This document shows positions 12,301-23,288 of a stretch of DNA of 64,000 nt, piece by piece. Numbering within the stretch: position 1 is the stretch's first letter; the number at the start of each line of letters is the position of its first letter. A program made the translations under genes and the position numbers. Location of the stretch: positions 89,393,499-89,457,498 of the forward strand of contig CM031607.1 in assembly GCA_018398815.1 (NCBI GenBank), written 5' to 3'. Under the pieces are notes generated by a model. It searched no databases. It was given only the letters and a program-made list of their open reading frames with translations, and was not told the DNA's origin. This DNA is from Conus ventricosus (taxonomy: Eukaryota > Mollusca > Gastropoda > Neogastropoda > Conidae).

Positions 12301-12336
12301 GAATCTTCTTTCAGGGTTTACTCCCTTAGCCTTTGA

Positions 12337-12384
12337 CATTGCTACTACTACTGCCACTACTACTACCACTGCTGCTACTACTAC
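12337..12384. repeat. (CTA/CTG)n trinucleotide repeat in LINE-B leader
   Basis: A short imperfect run of CTA with CTG and CCA variants. The complement of it is at 53113-53162 in the right arm. Confidence 0.7.
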
Positions 12385-12565
12385 GAGTGACATATAGGAC
12401 CTATCCTCTGTTAGATACCAAAGTCTAAGCGCAGTACAATCCATTATCGTCTACACAATGTCCCTAAATTGCATTTGTTTCACGCACCATGTAAGTCAAA
12501 TACCCGGCACTCTTTTTTTCACTCATTATTTTGTTTATTTGTTTTTCACAGAGGACGTGTGACAC

Positions 12566-12584
12566 GCACAACTATATATATATT

Positions 12585-12636
<52 letters not shown>

Positions 12637-12646
12637 ATATATTAGT
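12566..12646. repeat. (TA)n microsatellite
   Basis: A TA dinucleotide tract with a few interruptions. Its mirror is at 52857-52940. Confidence 0.9.
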
Positions 12647-13835
12647 GGGGAAAACATGCACAGGCTAAACATTCCCTTGTCCATACATTAATGACTTAGC
12701 AGAGGGTTTTTTTAAAGGAAAGAAAAAAAAAACCCAGATTGGAGAGAGGGTTGGGGGTGGTGTGGGGTGGGGGAAAGGAGGAAAACAAGAACGGAAAATC
12801 AGGGAAATATACTATAAATCGGACCCCTTCGTTAATAGCAAATGGGAACCATTATATTCTATCCTGAAGACAGAACCATTCATAGTGCCTGCTCTGAGGC
12901 TTTTCGTCCGCTGGAACGACTCATCAGGGGGCATGGCTGATTGTCCTGTGGTATTCGCACACATACAGGGTTCAAAAATGAAAATCCAGCAGGACCCCAA
13001 AGCAGCCAGAGAAGGATAGAAACGCCGCACTGAGGAAAATGTATTGAGGAAACAAGTTGTTGAAAAACTTAAATTTTTATCGGAAATGAAATGAGGTAGG
13101 GAACAGTAAACGATAAACAGTAAACAATACCCCACTTGTTTACTGTTTAAATTTTTATGTCAATAATATCACTTGCAGGGCAGAATCTTTGAGACTGTGC
13201 TTGAGGATACCTTTTAAGGTAGGTAGAGGAGGTCAAAAGGTGTCCAACAGTCAGAGTGGTCAGCTCTGCTGTTTTTAAACCCAAGCATTCTCAGTAGCGA
13301 AGAATTGTGCAGAACAGCCTTTACGTGGATCTCAAAGAAGTGCAATCTCCTCCTAACTGACCAAACAATACTGTGCTCAACAATTTCGTAGTGGGGGTAA
13401 ACAAGTGCAGGCTAACAATTCCTCCGTCAGTACATTTTTGACTTGGCAAAGATTAAAAATGGTGAGGGGGGGGGGGGGGGGGGGGGGAGGGGAGGTGAAG
13501 GTGAAAAAGAAAATGAATACGAAAACTCAGGGAATATATCATAAATATGCATCCCTTCACGAGCAGCATATGGAAAATCATTGTAATCCATCCTGAAAAC
13601 AGAACATTCAAATCACTGCTCCGACGCTTTTCGTCACCTGGATCAGACTCGTTAGAGAGGCATGGATGGTTGTGCCTGTGATCCCCTGGCATCGTATGAA
13701 GATACAGCACAGTCTATAATTCTGTGGTCTTTCACCAACAACGGTTCCAAAGCAGAATCCAGCAGGACCCAAAGCAGCCAGCGAAGGGTAGAAAAGTAAA
13801 ACGAAAGGAAAGTGTGGTAAGGAAAAAAAAATTGC
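12647..13835. repeat. Pair of diverged direct repeats, about 0.45 kb each
   Basis: Unit 1 (12647-13070) and unit 2 (13390-13835) share the same order of blocks: GTGGGG...AAACA...GTGCAGGCTAA, a G-rich run, AATCAGGGAAATATA, a block ending CATCCTGAAGACAGAAC, a CGCTTTTCGTC block, and a final AATCCAGCAGGACCC...AAAGCAGCCAG block. They are separated by about 320 bp without recognised content. Both units and the spacer are mirrored at 51780-52860. They could be terminal repeats of a non-coding element or a local duplication. Confidence 0.6.
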
Positions 13836-13846
13836 TGGACACTAAA

Positions 13847-13847
13847 A

Positions 13848-13906
<59 letters not shown>

Positions 13907-13942
13907 AATATATATATATATATATATACTTAATTGTTCAGC

Positions 13943-14010
<68 letters not shown>
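13847..14010. repeat. (CT)n followed by (TA)n microsatellites
   Basis: A CT tract (13847-13905) runs into TA tracts (13906-14010). This is the inner end of the left arm of the large inverted duplication. The right arm ends in a matching GA tract (51705-51750) and a TA tract. Confidence 0.9.
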
Positions 14011-14013
<3 letters not shown>

Positions 14014-14562
14014 TACAAAAAACTAATAAATTCCTTGGAATTCATTAGTTTTTTTGTAATTTAGTCCCTTGTGGATTATTCCAAGAACTGGCTCTCAGCA
14101 CTTGTGTCTTAAGAGGTTATCTTTTTATATTTTCTACTTTTCACAAGAAATGTAGCTTGTTTTGTTCTTCATCATTTTCTTTCCTTCTTAGATGGACCTT
14201 TGGTTGGTTTTTTTAAAACTCAAAAACATATTACGGTATTGCACACCAGCCTTTCTGGGATGATCTTCTTAAAACCGAAAAGGCAGAGGAATCAAATTAC
14301 CGCTTTCTGCGGGTCATGAGGAGAAACAACCAGGTTTCGAAATATCGGTATATGACCAGGAGTTACGTGTTAGGGGGTTTCCTCCTATTGGAGATTATAA
14401 GCTTGCTGAAGGGTCATTTTGAGAAGCATTTATTTTATTTTTCCCATCACCCACTTGAGCACATACTGTTAGGCAGTATGAACTGCCACTGCAGATATGA
14501 TGCTTATCTCCCCTATTTCTTCAATCTAAGACATAAGAGCAGATTTGTTTATATTGAATATA
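14011..14562 (+). mobile_element. Penelope-like element terminal repeat copy, forward
   Basis: This block starts with a near-perfect hairpin (14011-14062, arms AATTACAAAAAACTAATAAA and its complement). It includes the sequence reading CACTTGTGTCTTAAGAGG and the TTTCACAAGAAA and CTTCTTAGATGG blocks, and ends with the TTCAATCTAAGACATAAGAGC block near 14519. The same sequence occurs inverted at 21055-21605 and forward at 50806-51640, in each case next to PLE-type sequence, so it is read as a terminal (pseudo-LTR) repeat of that family. No protein is encoded. Confidence 0.6.
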
Positions 14563-14677
14563 TATATTAATATATATATATTATAGATATATTATATATC
14601 AAGTGATTAAATACCCAAAAGATTTTAGAGTGTCAACCTGGGAGAGCAACATTTGTTAAATAGGTTTTAAAAGAAGT

Positions 14678-14725
14678 GATCTACAAATTTGTTTCGAGCG
14701 GTGTTACGCTGTCAATATTATATGG
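14678..14725 (-). ncRNA. Degenerate hammerhead ribozyme relic
   Basis: On the minus strand this matches the intact ribozyme at 21758-21810 in the GAAAC core, the self-complementary ACAAATTTGT stem III and the stem II position (AGCG...CGCT). The conserved CTGATGA core is replaced by ATATTGA (14712-14718). It marks the 3' end of another PLE copy in the same orientation. Confidence 0.55.
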
Positions 14726-14854
14726 GAGGATCAGAGAGATAGAGAGAGTTATAATTAGATAGTAGATAATAGAAGTAACGACGGACATACGACATTAGCG
14801 CATTTGCCGGGTTTTTTGGGGGGTTTGGGGGGGGGGGGGGGGGGGGGGGGGGGT

Positions 14855-15854
14855 NNNNNNNNNNNNNNNNNNNNNNNNNNNNNNNNNNNNNNNNNNNNNN
14901 NNNNNNNNNNNNNNNNNNNNNNNNNNNNNNNNNNNNNNNNNNNNNNNNNNNNNNNNNNNNNNNNNNNNNNNNNNNNNNNNNNNNNNNNNNNNNNNNNNNN
15001 NNNNNNNNNNNNNNNNNNNNNNNNNNNNNNNNNNNNNNNNNNNNNNNNNNNNNNNNNNNNNNNNNNNNNNNNNNNNNNNNNNNNNNNNNNNNNNNNNNNN
15101 NNNNNNNNNNNNNNNNNNNNNNNNNNNNNNNNNNNNNNNNNNNNNNNNNNNNNNNNNNNNNNNNNNNNNNNNNNNNNNNNNNNNNNNNNNNNNNNNNNNN
15201 NNNNNNNNNNNNNNNNNNNNNNNNNNNNNNNNNNNNNNNNNNNNNNNNNNNNNNNNNNNNNNNNNNNNNNNNNNNNNNNNNNNNNNNNNNNNNNNNNNNN
15301 NNNNNNNNNNNNNNNNNNNNNNNNNNNNNNNNNNNNNNNNNNNNNNNNNNNNNNNNNNNNNNNNNNNNNNNNNNNNNNNNNNNNNNNNNNNNNNNNNNNN
15401 NNNNNNNNNNNNNNNNNNNNNNNNNNNNNNNNNNNNNNNNNNNNNNNNNNNNNNNNNNNNNNNNNNNNNNNNNNNNNNNNNNNNNNNNNNNNNNNNNNNN
15501 NNNNNNNNNNNNNNNNNNNNNNNNNNNNNNNNNNNNNNNNNNNNNNNNNNNNNNNNNNNNNNNNNNNNNNNNNNNNNNNNNNNNNNNNNNNNNNNNNNNN
15601 NNNNNNNNNNNNNNNNNNNNNNNNNNNNNNNNNNNNNNNNNNNNNNNNNNNNNNNNNNNNNNNNNNNNNNNNNNNNNNNNNNNNNNNNNNNNNNNNNNNN
15701 NNNNNNNNNNNNNNNNNNNNNNNNNNNNNNNNNNNNNNNNNNNNNNNNNNNNNNNNNNNNNNNNNNNNNNNNNNNNNNNNNNNNNNNNNNNNNNNNNNNN
15801 NNNNNNNNNNNNNNNNNNNNNNNNNNNNNNNNNNNNNNNNNNNNNNNNNNNNNN
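14855..15854. other. Assembly gap of 1000 N
   Basis: Exactly 1000 unknown bases, the usual placeholder for a gap of unknown size. It is preceded by a long G run (14828-14853). Upstream exons of the receptor gene may be hidden here. Confidence 0.99.
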
Positions 15855-16428
15855 AAGGCTATAACGGGCCAAAACGGTTTTTCCTCTTCATGGAATATCT
15901 CACACGTATTCAAGATAAACTGGGAGCACGTTTATATGCATTGCATTTTGTTTTATCCAGTTTGCACAAATCATTAACATTCCCCTGATGCCTTGTAGCG
16001 TCAATGTCAACAATGTAGGAGGTAAACATCGAATGAAAATGTCAAGAATGTAAGGGGAATGTAGGAGGTAAACATCCAAAGGTAAATGTGAGGATTTTCA
16101 AAGCTGCTTTCATTACTTTCGCTCGTGAACAGCCTCCTCCCTTAACATGTCTTCAAAAATTGGTTGTTAGCCTCCCTCCCTCGTCATCATGTTTCAATTT
16201 GAAGGGGGATAGGAAGGAGGATAGGTGTGTGTGTGTGGTGCTACTTATCATTTATCTTTGGAGGTACCTGGTCCAACACGTTAGTTGCATTGTTCTTTAT
16301 TATTCAATGAAATATAGTAGGGTATGGGACACAGTCATTGTTTTTACGGTACGTACACATAATGTGCACTAGTTTTTGCATCGTAGAAAAATCAACGTAA
16401 CATTTTTGTCAACTGAGACATAATCTGT
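15855..16428. other. Non-repetitive region upstream of the receptor gene
   Basis: The only structure seen is a short direct repeat of ATGTAGGAGGTAAACATC at 16013-16030 and 16059-16076. There is an open frame at 16088-16372, but no domain was recognised. It could hold a 5' exon or promoter of the gene beginning at 16429; no TATA or splice signal was convincing. Confidence 0.3.
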
Positions 16429-19400
16429 ATGCGTGAAGTAATGTCCTCGTTTCCGTATACTGACATAGTGACACATCGATGGGGGATGAAGAAGACCAAT
16501 AACAAAATCATTGGTGATTCACTGACAATCAACGACATTTGTCCAGGAGTAGAGTACTTCACAAGCGAGAACAACGTGAACAATACAGGTATGAAGGTCA
16601 ATAGCTCAGACTGTGAGAATAACTTGCCACAATATTCAGCATCACAAGGAGTTGTGTATGGTGTATGTGACCATTTCAAAACGTTCTGTAAACTCTTTAT
16701 TTCACCACCAATGAGCTATGTGCGTGCTTCTGTTGAACGGCTGGCATATTGGTGTGATGCAGGGCACTGGAGAAGCACATTTAGTGGCGAAAAGCAGAAA
16801 AAGGAAACTTACCTGCGCATAATATGTAATCAACACACGCTGAAAGAAATGACCGTTCATTCACATTACTTCAATATGCTTACACTGCATATTAACAGTC
16901 CACCAATACAAGTGCTGTTTGAGACAATTACATGCCACAATTTGATTGTGAAATATTTAACAAAAACCTCAGGTTACGTAATTGCTCCATTTGTAATGAT
17001 ATCTGACAAATATTTCAGTGGAGAATTGAAATTGTCCCACAGATTAGTCATAATGATCAGCATTCAATACTTTCCAGCTATGCCCATGTGTTTCCCACAA
17101 CTACCCACAGACTATGCTGTGGCCTTTATTTATACAAAAACAAACACAAGTCATGAAACCACTGAACTCCTGTGTTTTCAGCGTCCTGTATCAGCTAATA
17201 TGATTTATGCATCATCCCTCAGAGTCAAATTTAAATACGATTGGACTCTATCCAAAGGATTGAAAATACGTTTGTCCACACTTCTCCGGTTAAACAAGAT
17301 GTGCAACTGACGAGTGGTGTCTTCAATTGCTCTGTACGATATTACTCTCTTTTTCAGCATCACGTGGACTGTAACTTTATGTCAGAGTGTGAAGATGGAC
17401 GGGATGAAACAGAACGCTGTCCTTTCAGCAATTCCATCTGCCAAGGATTAGTGCTTCAACAAACAAGTGTTTCAATTTAACCATGCAAAGCTGGCATGTT
17501 CCGAAAACATTTGTGAATTATGAATGCGAAAGTAGAAATGGAAGATTAGCCTCACTAAAAAACAGAAAGGAATATGAAGATTTACTTCATACTTTGCAAA
17601 ACTATAACCAGTACGGTGTAATATTGGGTTTATGGTCAGGATGGCATTCTGTACCATTTGCATACAGCAAATTCCGTGCATGGTCAGAGAACACTGTGGT
17701 ATATAACTTGAATCACATAGAACAAAGGACAGTGTATGTTCCATCAAGGTCTGTAAAGGTTTGCAGCCTTGAGTCAGGTTCTATTCTCTGCGGAAACAGC
17801 GATCATTTCAACTTTGTGTGTGAAGTACTTTTTTATTCGCGTAATGATTTTAATTCCATTTTCTCACTGGAGCATCCATACTCACTTACATCAAACAATC
17901 TAAACCTGACATCAGTTTCAGACAGATTCTCGTCATTTTCTCTCTTTTTCACCAGATGATAAAGTTACCCGTGTATTTGTATCATGTGATCCCAAAAGTT
18001 ATTTGAAGGCGAGTGGTTTAAAGACGTGCAAGTTCATAGACGCTAGCAATGTTTCCTACACTGGGATGACGATTCATGTTGAAAAAGAAGTTGCATATAT
18101 GTTTAAATGTGACGACATCACCACTGTGCATTACAGTCGAGTGTGTGACTTCAGACAGGACTGCCCAGATGGCAGTGAAGAGTCTTTCTGTGAATACCCT
18201 CCATGCGGTGAGTTTCAGTGTTGTGACGGTCAATGTATATGTTCAGTCAGCGCTGTAATCAGTTCGCAGATTGTGAGGACGACTCAGATGAGGTTGGATG
18301 TCGTGATGACAATTCTTACCTGGTTCAGAGCTTAACAGAGGACACGAAACAGCGGTTTTGTATCAATCTGGATGGGGCTGGCTACTTCACTCAGCAGGTG
18401 ATGACAGGGGATGACGCTTGCCCTCCCAGTCATTTTCAATGCAGAACAGAGTGGCTGTATTGCCTGCCTGTCTACACTCGGTGCAATGGATTTTCTGACT
18501 GTGTGTATGGAGAAGACGAACAAGGCTGTGGGACGATGTCGTGTTCTGGTTTCTACCGATGTCGATTTTCCAGGGTCTGTGTGCATGGACATCATCTTTG
18601 TGATGGCTGGGTCAGTGTCCACAGTGGGATGATGAAATGTTTTGTAGTATGACCTGTCCAGTGTCTTGTCTGTGCCAAGGTCATGTTTTCCTATGTAACA
18701 AACCATTTCGTTCTGACCTTTTCCCACAATTAAGGTACGTGGATGCAACAGGTTCAGGAATGACGCCGACTGATTTCATTAAGAATATACACCTTGTTCA
18801 TTTGGATCTATCTCAATGTTCCCTCCATAATATTTCACGTTTTAACATTAGAAACATGAAGCATATCAATCTCGCCAATAACTACATAAAATCTATCGAT
18901 CTGGATGTTTTTCAAAAGCTACAAAATTTAGACAGAATTCTGATAGGAAGCAACCCTATTAGCAAAATGGTAAGTAAAAAGACAAAGCTCGTTTTCCACA
19001 CGCTGAGACAGGTGATATATCTAAAACACGTTTGAATGTTTTTTATAACACAGTATATCCATATTTCGTCAAGTGCAATTTCTTAATGTATCATTTTGTA
19101 ACATTGCAATCATTGGACTGACAGGTTTTAAAGCAGTTCCACACCTGAAAAAGCTGGATATTACAGGAAATGCTGTTACCAGTTTCCCCTTTGATCTCTT
19201 TTCGCTGTCAGCTGAATTACAAGACATTTCTTCGTCTAATTACAGATTGTGCTGCAAAAACCTACTTCCCCCCTACACAAGTAAGTGTGTGGCCCCCAGT
19301 ACTGTACTCCCGTCATGTACAAGGCTGCTAACAACTGAACTTTACCAGATTCTGTTTGGGACAAATACTGCCTTGGCCATGGTTGGAAATTTGCTTTGCT

Positions 19401-20217
19401 TATTTACTTCTGTAGCAGTAAGCAATATGCATGGAAATTATTTCATACTGAGAGTTGTACACTTGCAGTTTGCTGATATTTGCATGGGGGCCCATGTTTG
19501 TATGTTTTGGTAGCAGACATGTATTATGTCGGAAACTACATGCAGATTGAACAAACATGGTCTAAGAGTTTAACATGCAAACTTGCAGGATTTCTTTTCT
19601 GTTTGTCTATTCTAGTCTCAGTGTCGAACATCTCGCTCATCACTTTATATCACGCTGTTGTTTGTTTTTTCCCACAGGTTTTGTGCAGATGCAATGCGTG
19701 TTTCAGCTTCATAGTGTATGCAGTAATGTGGACTGTAGGAATCTTGTTGGCACTGATTCCACTTCTTCCTGGTATGTCACACTGGGGCCTCACGGGTCAG
19801 TCTGGCTTATGTCGTCTGACATCATTTGATGTCAGTCATTCTTATAACAGTACCAGATGGCTTTCCGTTATAGCGACGGTCAACTTCACGTTGTCCTTGA
19901 CTATCATGACTGGCCAAATTGTCATTTATTGGAGAATGCCAGACCACAAAATAGCACTCAGTCCAACATTACGATCAGTGTATTTTGCAGTCCAGGTGAC
20001 GACGAGTGTGGCTGTTACCGATGCTGTTTGCTGGATTGTATTTGCAATGGTTATGATATTCAGTTCTCAAGGTGTGACAGTTTTCAATAAGATCTACGAT
20101 CTCATGATTGTGTTTGTGTTGCCATTCAGTTCAGCAGTCAACCCACTTCTCTACTTGTGGGCTGTTAAAAGGCACAGGCAACTGCAAGAACAGGAAAAAA
20201 AATGCTTGAAGTGTTAA
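16429..20217 (+). CDS. GRL101/relaxin-receptor-like G-protein-coupled receptor with C-type lectin domain (partial, frameshifted)
   Basis: This is a multi-domain cell-surface receptor. In order: an N-terminal ectodomain of unclear family (16429-17310, several paired cysteines, possibly CUB-like); an LDL-receptor class A repeat (CEDGRDETE near 17385); a C-type lectin-like domain (17470-17835, KQVFQFNHAKLAC-type start then ESRNGRLASL); at least three more LDLa repeats (CPDGSEESFC near 18165, ADCEDDSDEVGC near 18265, FSDCVYGEDEQGC near 18495); a cysteine-capped leucine-rich-repeat region (18650-19230); and a seven-helix domain (19330-20190). The combination matches snail GRL101, whose LDLa/LRR ectodomain sits on a rhodopsin-like core. 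A candidate intron starts with GTAAGT at 18970 and ends with CAG at 19053, but the phases disagree by one base. Frame breaks occur near 17300, 17480, 18230, 18610 and 19490, so this is a pseudogene or an error-containing assembly. Confidence 0.7.
19300..20217 (+). CDS. Seven-transmembrane part of the receptor
   Basis: Helix 1 begins near LFGTNTALAMVGNLLCL (19350). Helix 2 ends at FADICMG, after which a run of G at 19487-19492 shifts the frame. Helix 3 follows VADMYYVGNYM with a conserved cysteine (LTCKLAG). Helix 7 carries SAVNPLLYLW, the NPxxY-type motif, and the C-tail is short and basic. At the end of helix 3 the usual D/E-R-Y activation motif is replaced by LITLYHAVVCF, so the expected aspartate and arginine are absent. 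Family members couple to G proteins through that motif. Loss of it, with the frameshift, argues for a non-signalling or decayed receptor. Confidence 0.75.
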
Positions 20218-20449
20218 AAGCAAGACTTGCTCAAAGGGGCAACCCAAAAATCACATAGTAAGGACACGAATCAATAAAATGATAATAATAGTGATAATCT
20301 TATGTATGATGCATTAAATGATACACTATACACAGTTCTGAAATCAAAGCAAAATGACTTATCTCAACACTGTAATTACTCCCTACATCCCATGATCACC
20401 TTAAAATCTGCCTCTTCTGAGCTTGTCTCTAGCAAAACTAAAATGTGTG

Positions 20450-20454
<5 letters not shown>
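20218..20454. other. Short non-coding region after the receptor
   Basis: Probable 3' untranslated sequence of the receptor. AATAAAATGATAATAATAG at 20272 includes an AATAAA polyadenylation signal at 20272-20277, about 55 bp after the stop codon. Nothing else is seen. Confidence 0.5.
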
Positions 20455-20484
<30 letters not shown>

Positions 20485-20536
20485 CGCGCGCGCACGCTCG
20501 CATGCACGCACGTACCTCACCGCACACGCACTAACG

Positions 20537-20582
<46 letters not shown>
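20455..20582. repeat. (CA)n microsatellite with GC-rich centre
   Basis: Two CA runs (20455-20480 and 20538-20580) flank an alternating purine-pyrimidine block rich in CGCGCG and CGCACG. Open frames across it are repeat artefacts. Confidence 0.9.
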
Positions 20583-20583
<1 letters not shown>

Positions 20584-20811
20584 GACTCAAGTCTTGTATT
20601 AATGGAACTATATGACGCTGATGAACAGTTCGACAGCGGAAGATGTTGTGATGAACAAATTGAACTTGATCTATATTTTCAAAGGAAAGCATCAAGCCAG
20701 AATGTCTGTCAGGACGAATGGAGTGATGCAAGAATGTCAAAACTATCCAGGAAGTACGTACTGTATAGCTTCTCATACATTTCACTTGTACCACGGCAAA
20801 TGCCGCTGAAT

Positions 20812-20812
<1 letters not shown>

Positions 20813-20878
<66 letters not shown>

Positions 20879-20992
20879 GTGTGTGTCTGTATGTCCGTCT
20901 GTCTATCTATCTACCTATCTATCTGTCTATCAATCTATTTATCTATCTATCTACATGTATAACTCTCTCTATCTCTCTGTATTTCTCTCTCC

Positions 20993-21044
<52 letters not shown>

Positions 21045-21045
21045 T
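20813..21045. repeat. (TA)n and (CTAT)n microsatellites
   Basis: TA tracts at 20813-20878 and 20995-21040 flank a CTAT/CTGT tetranucleotide tract (20893-20955). They separate the receptor region from a PLE terminal repeat. Confidence 0.9.
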
Positions 21046-21054
21046 ATAAACAAA

Positions 21055-21601
21055 GCTTGCTCTTATGTCTTAGATTGAAGAAATAGGGGGAGATAAGCAT
21101 TCATATCAGCAGTGGCAGTTAATACTGCCTAACTAACAGTATGTGCTCAAGTGGGTGGATGGGGAAAAATAAAATAAATGCTTCTCAAAATGAGCCTTCA
21201 GGAAGCTTATAATCTCCAATAGGGCGGAAACTCACTAACACGTAACTCCTGGTCATACACCGATATTTCGAAACCTGGTTGTTTCTCCTCAGTGACCGCG
21301 GAAAGTGGTAATTTGACTCCTCTGCCTTTTCGGTTTTAAGAAGAATGCTATCCCCAAAAAGGCTGGTGTGCAATACTGTAGTATGTTTGTTGAGTTTTCA
21401 AAAAACCAACCAAAGGTGCCATCTAAGAAGCAAAAGAAAATCATGAAAGAACAAAACAAGCTACATTTTTTTGTGAAAAGTAGAAAATATAAAAAGATAT
21501 CCTCTTAAGACACAAGTGCTGAGAGTGAGTTCTTGGAATGAATCCACAAGGGACTAAATTACAAAAAACTAATAAATTCCAAGGAATTTATAGTTTTTTT
21601 G

Positions 21602-21605
<4 letters not shown>
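21055..21605 (-). mobile_element. Penelope-like element terminal repeat copy, inverted
   Basis: The reverse complement of the block at 14011-14562. It ends in the same hairpin (21557-21605) and then a TA tract (21603-21670). With the forward copy it brackets the receptor gene as an inverted pair. It lies directly downstream of the minus-strand PLE coding region and could be that element's 3' terminal repeat. Confidence 0.6.
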
Positions 21606-21672
<67 letters not shown>

Positions 21673-21757
21673 TATATTTAAAGTGCCTAAAACAATTTTT
21701 AAGTGCTCAACCCCTTGGGGAGCAACATTAGTTAAAACAAGTAAAAAGAGGAATCTT

Positions 21758-21810
21758 AAAACTATCTACAAATTTGTTTCGAGCGCGTTGCGCTGTCATC
21801 AGGATGGTTT
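21758..21810 (-). ncRNA. Type I hammerhead ribozyme of the Penelope-like element
   Basis: Minus strand, 5' to 3': stem I strand AAACCATC, core CTGATGA (21796-21802), stem II AGCGC/GCGCT with an AAC loop and a C-C mismatch at its base, core GAAA (21777-21780), a short stem III ACAAATTTGT, then the cleavage nucleotide A (21767) and the second stem I strand GATAGTTT. Stem I pairs in seven of eight positions. All conserved catalytic-core bases are present. Hammerheads with tiny stem III are known from PLE terminal repeats, where they are thought to act as dimers. Self-cleavage is predicted between 21767 and 21766. Confidence 0.85.
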
Positions 21811-21904
21811 TTGGTTTGCCCACCGCCGATGTTATATAGCGTGTGGGCTCCCGTTTGCGGTTGTTTGCACGTGCGGGTTGGCTGCACGTGTTTTTTGGGG
21901 GCTT

Positions 21905-23288
21905 TCAGGTTTTTGTTTTGGGTGTATTCACTAACAACGATTTCCATTTATGCCTGCAGTTGTTTACTATTTCTGTTTTGGTGTTTAAAGTTGCTAAGTG
22001 TGGTTTGCATAGTATTAACCATTTTTCAGTTAAACATAGGTTGCACCTTTTTAAAACATTGCTGTATGGTGATGCTCTTTTTATGATTTTCCAGGATATA
22101 TTGTGGCTTGTTTTTGCGTCTTTAAGTTTCCAGATATATTTGCTCAGTTCTGTTTGGTTTTTATATTTTTCTTTATTAAATGATTGTTTGTGGTTTGCAT
22201 ATCTGGTTTTGAAGTGGTTTTCAGTGATTCCTATGTATGTTTCTTCTTCATTTTCTGATGTCACAGTAGCCTGGTATACAATGTTGTTGTGAAGACATTT
22301 ATTGTTTTGTGGGCACTGCTCCTTTCTGGTGCAATTGCAAGATTTCCTTTCTTCACCCTTCTTTGCTGTGTTGATTTTCATTTTGTTGGATGCGTCAATT
22401 AGGATTTTGAGGTTGGGCATACATGAGTACGATAGTTTGACAGTGTTTTTGTTAAATATTTTGGACAGTTTGTGTTCTTTTGGAAATGAAGTTGTTAGGA
22501 TTTTGAAGAATTCTTTCGCTATTTTGTTTGAGTTTCCCGTCGTATGGGGGGTTATACCATATGATTTCTCTTTTCCTATTTTTCTTGGTTTTATTTGTGT
22601 TGTTGTCTGGGTTGTATTGTAATTTGTAATTGTATCCACTTGTTTGTAGTGCCTCCTGGTATTCTACTGCTTCATTGTTGAACACTCTCTCACTGCATGA
22701 CAGGTTTGATAGTCTCTTGTTTATGCCATGGGGTATGGTCTTTAATGCAGATGGTGGATGGTTACATTTGGTGTGTACATAAAGAGGTGTATCGTTGGGT
22801 TTCTTGTATGGTTTATATATGTGATTGTTGAGATCCAGTGTTATGTCTAAGTAGTTCACTACCTTTTTGTTTGATTCAATGGTAATCTTTAAGTTGTGGT
22901 TTTGGAAGATTTTGCACAGTTCTTTCTTCTTGTTTTCGATGGTTCTTGGATTGTTGGTTAGTGCAGCAAGGCCATCGTCTCTGTATAGTCCGACTTGTTT
23001 TCCGAGTTTTTTCTTGATGTTGGACAGCATGAATAGTCCGACCAGTTCACATGTTTCTGCACCATCATATGATCCCATGGTTACGTCGAATGTTGAGTTT
23101 CTGTTGGTTTTCCTGATCCAGGTTTCATTTTTGCTGTGTAGTAATGTTTTCTTGGTGTGGAGAATGATTTCCATTTCTGACCCTGTTATGTCTGTGTGGT
23201 TACTGGCAAATTCAGGGCTTTGGTGAGTAGTTCCTCATCTATAGATGGGTAAAAGTCTACTATGTCAAATATGATGAATACTGTATTA
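21905..23288 (-). pseudogene. PLE reverse transcriptase C-terminal half plus GIY-YIG endonuclease
   Basis: Minus strand. FDIVDFYPSI (motif A) near 23255 is followed by a frame change near 23190. The frame 23174-22452 then carries YRDDGLA near 22985 (motif C, the PLE form) and NYLDITLDLNNHIYKPYKKP. A second frameshift in an A-rich run (22540-22640) leads into 22600-21905, with a cysteine cluster (SCNCTRKEQCPQNNKC) and a GIY-YIG nuclease (VYQATV...TYIGITENHFKTRYANHKQSF). PLE enzymes reverse-transcribe at a nick made by this nuclease, often at chromosome ends or simple repeats. Two frameshifts plus the LTR element insertion inactivate it. Confidence 0.9.

Noticed and set aside
14718..15988. Long open frames on both strands across the N run
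   Set aside because: They consist of unknown residues from the 1000-N gap and have no coding support.
16392..16679. Minus-strand ORFs opposite receptor exons (also 18018-18233 and 18332-18748)
   Set aside because: No domain, and they overlap clear plus-strand receptor coding sequence.
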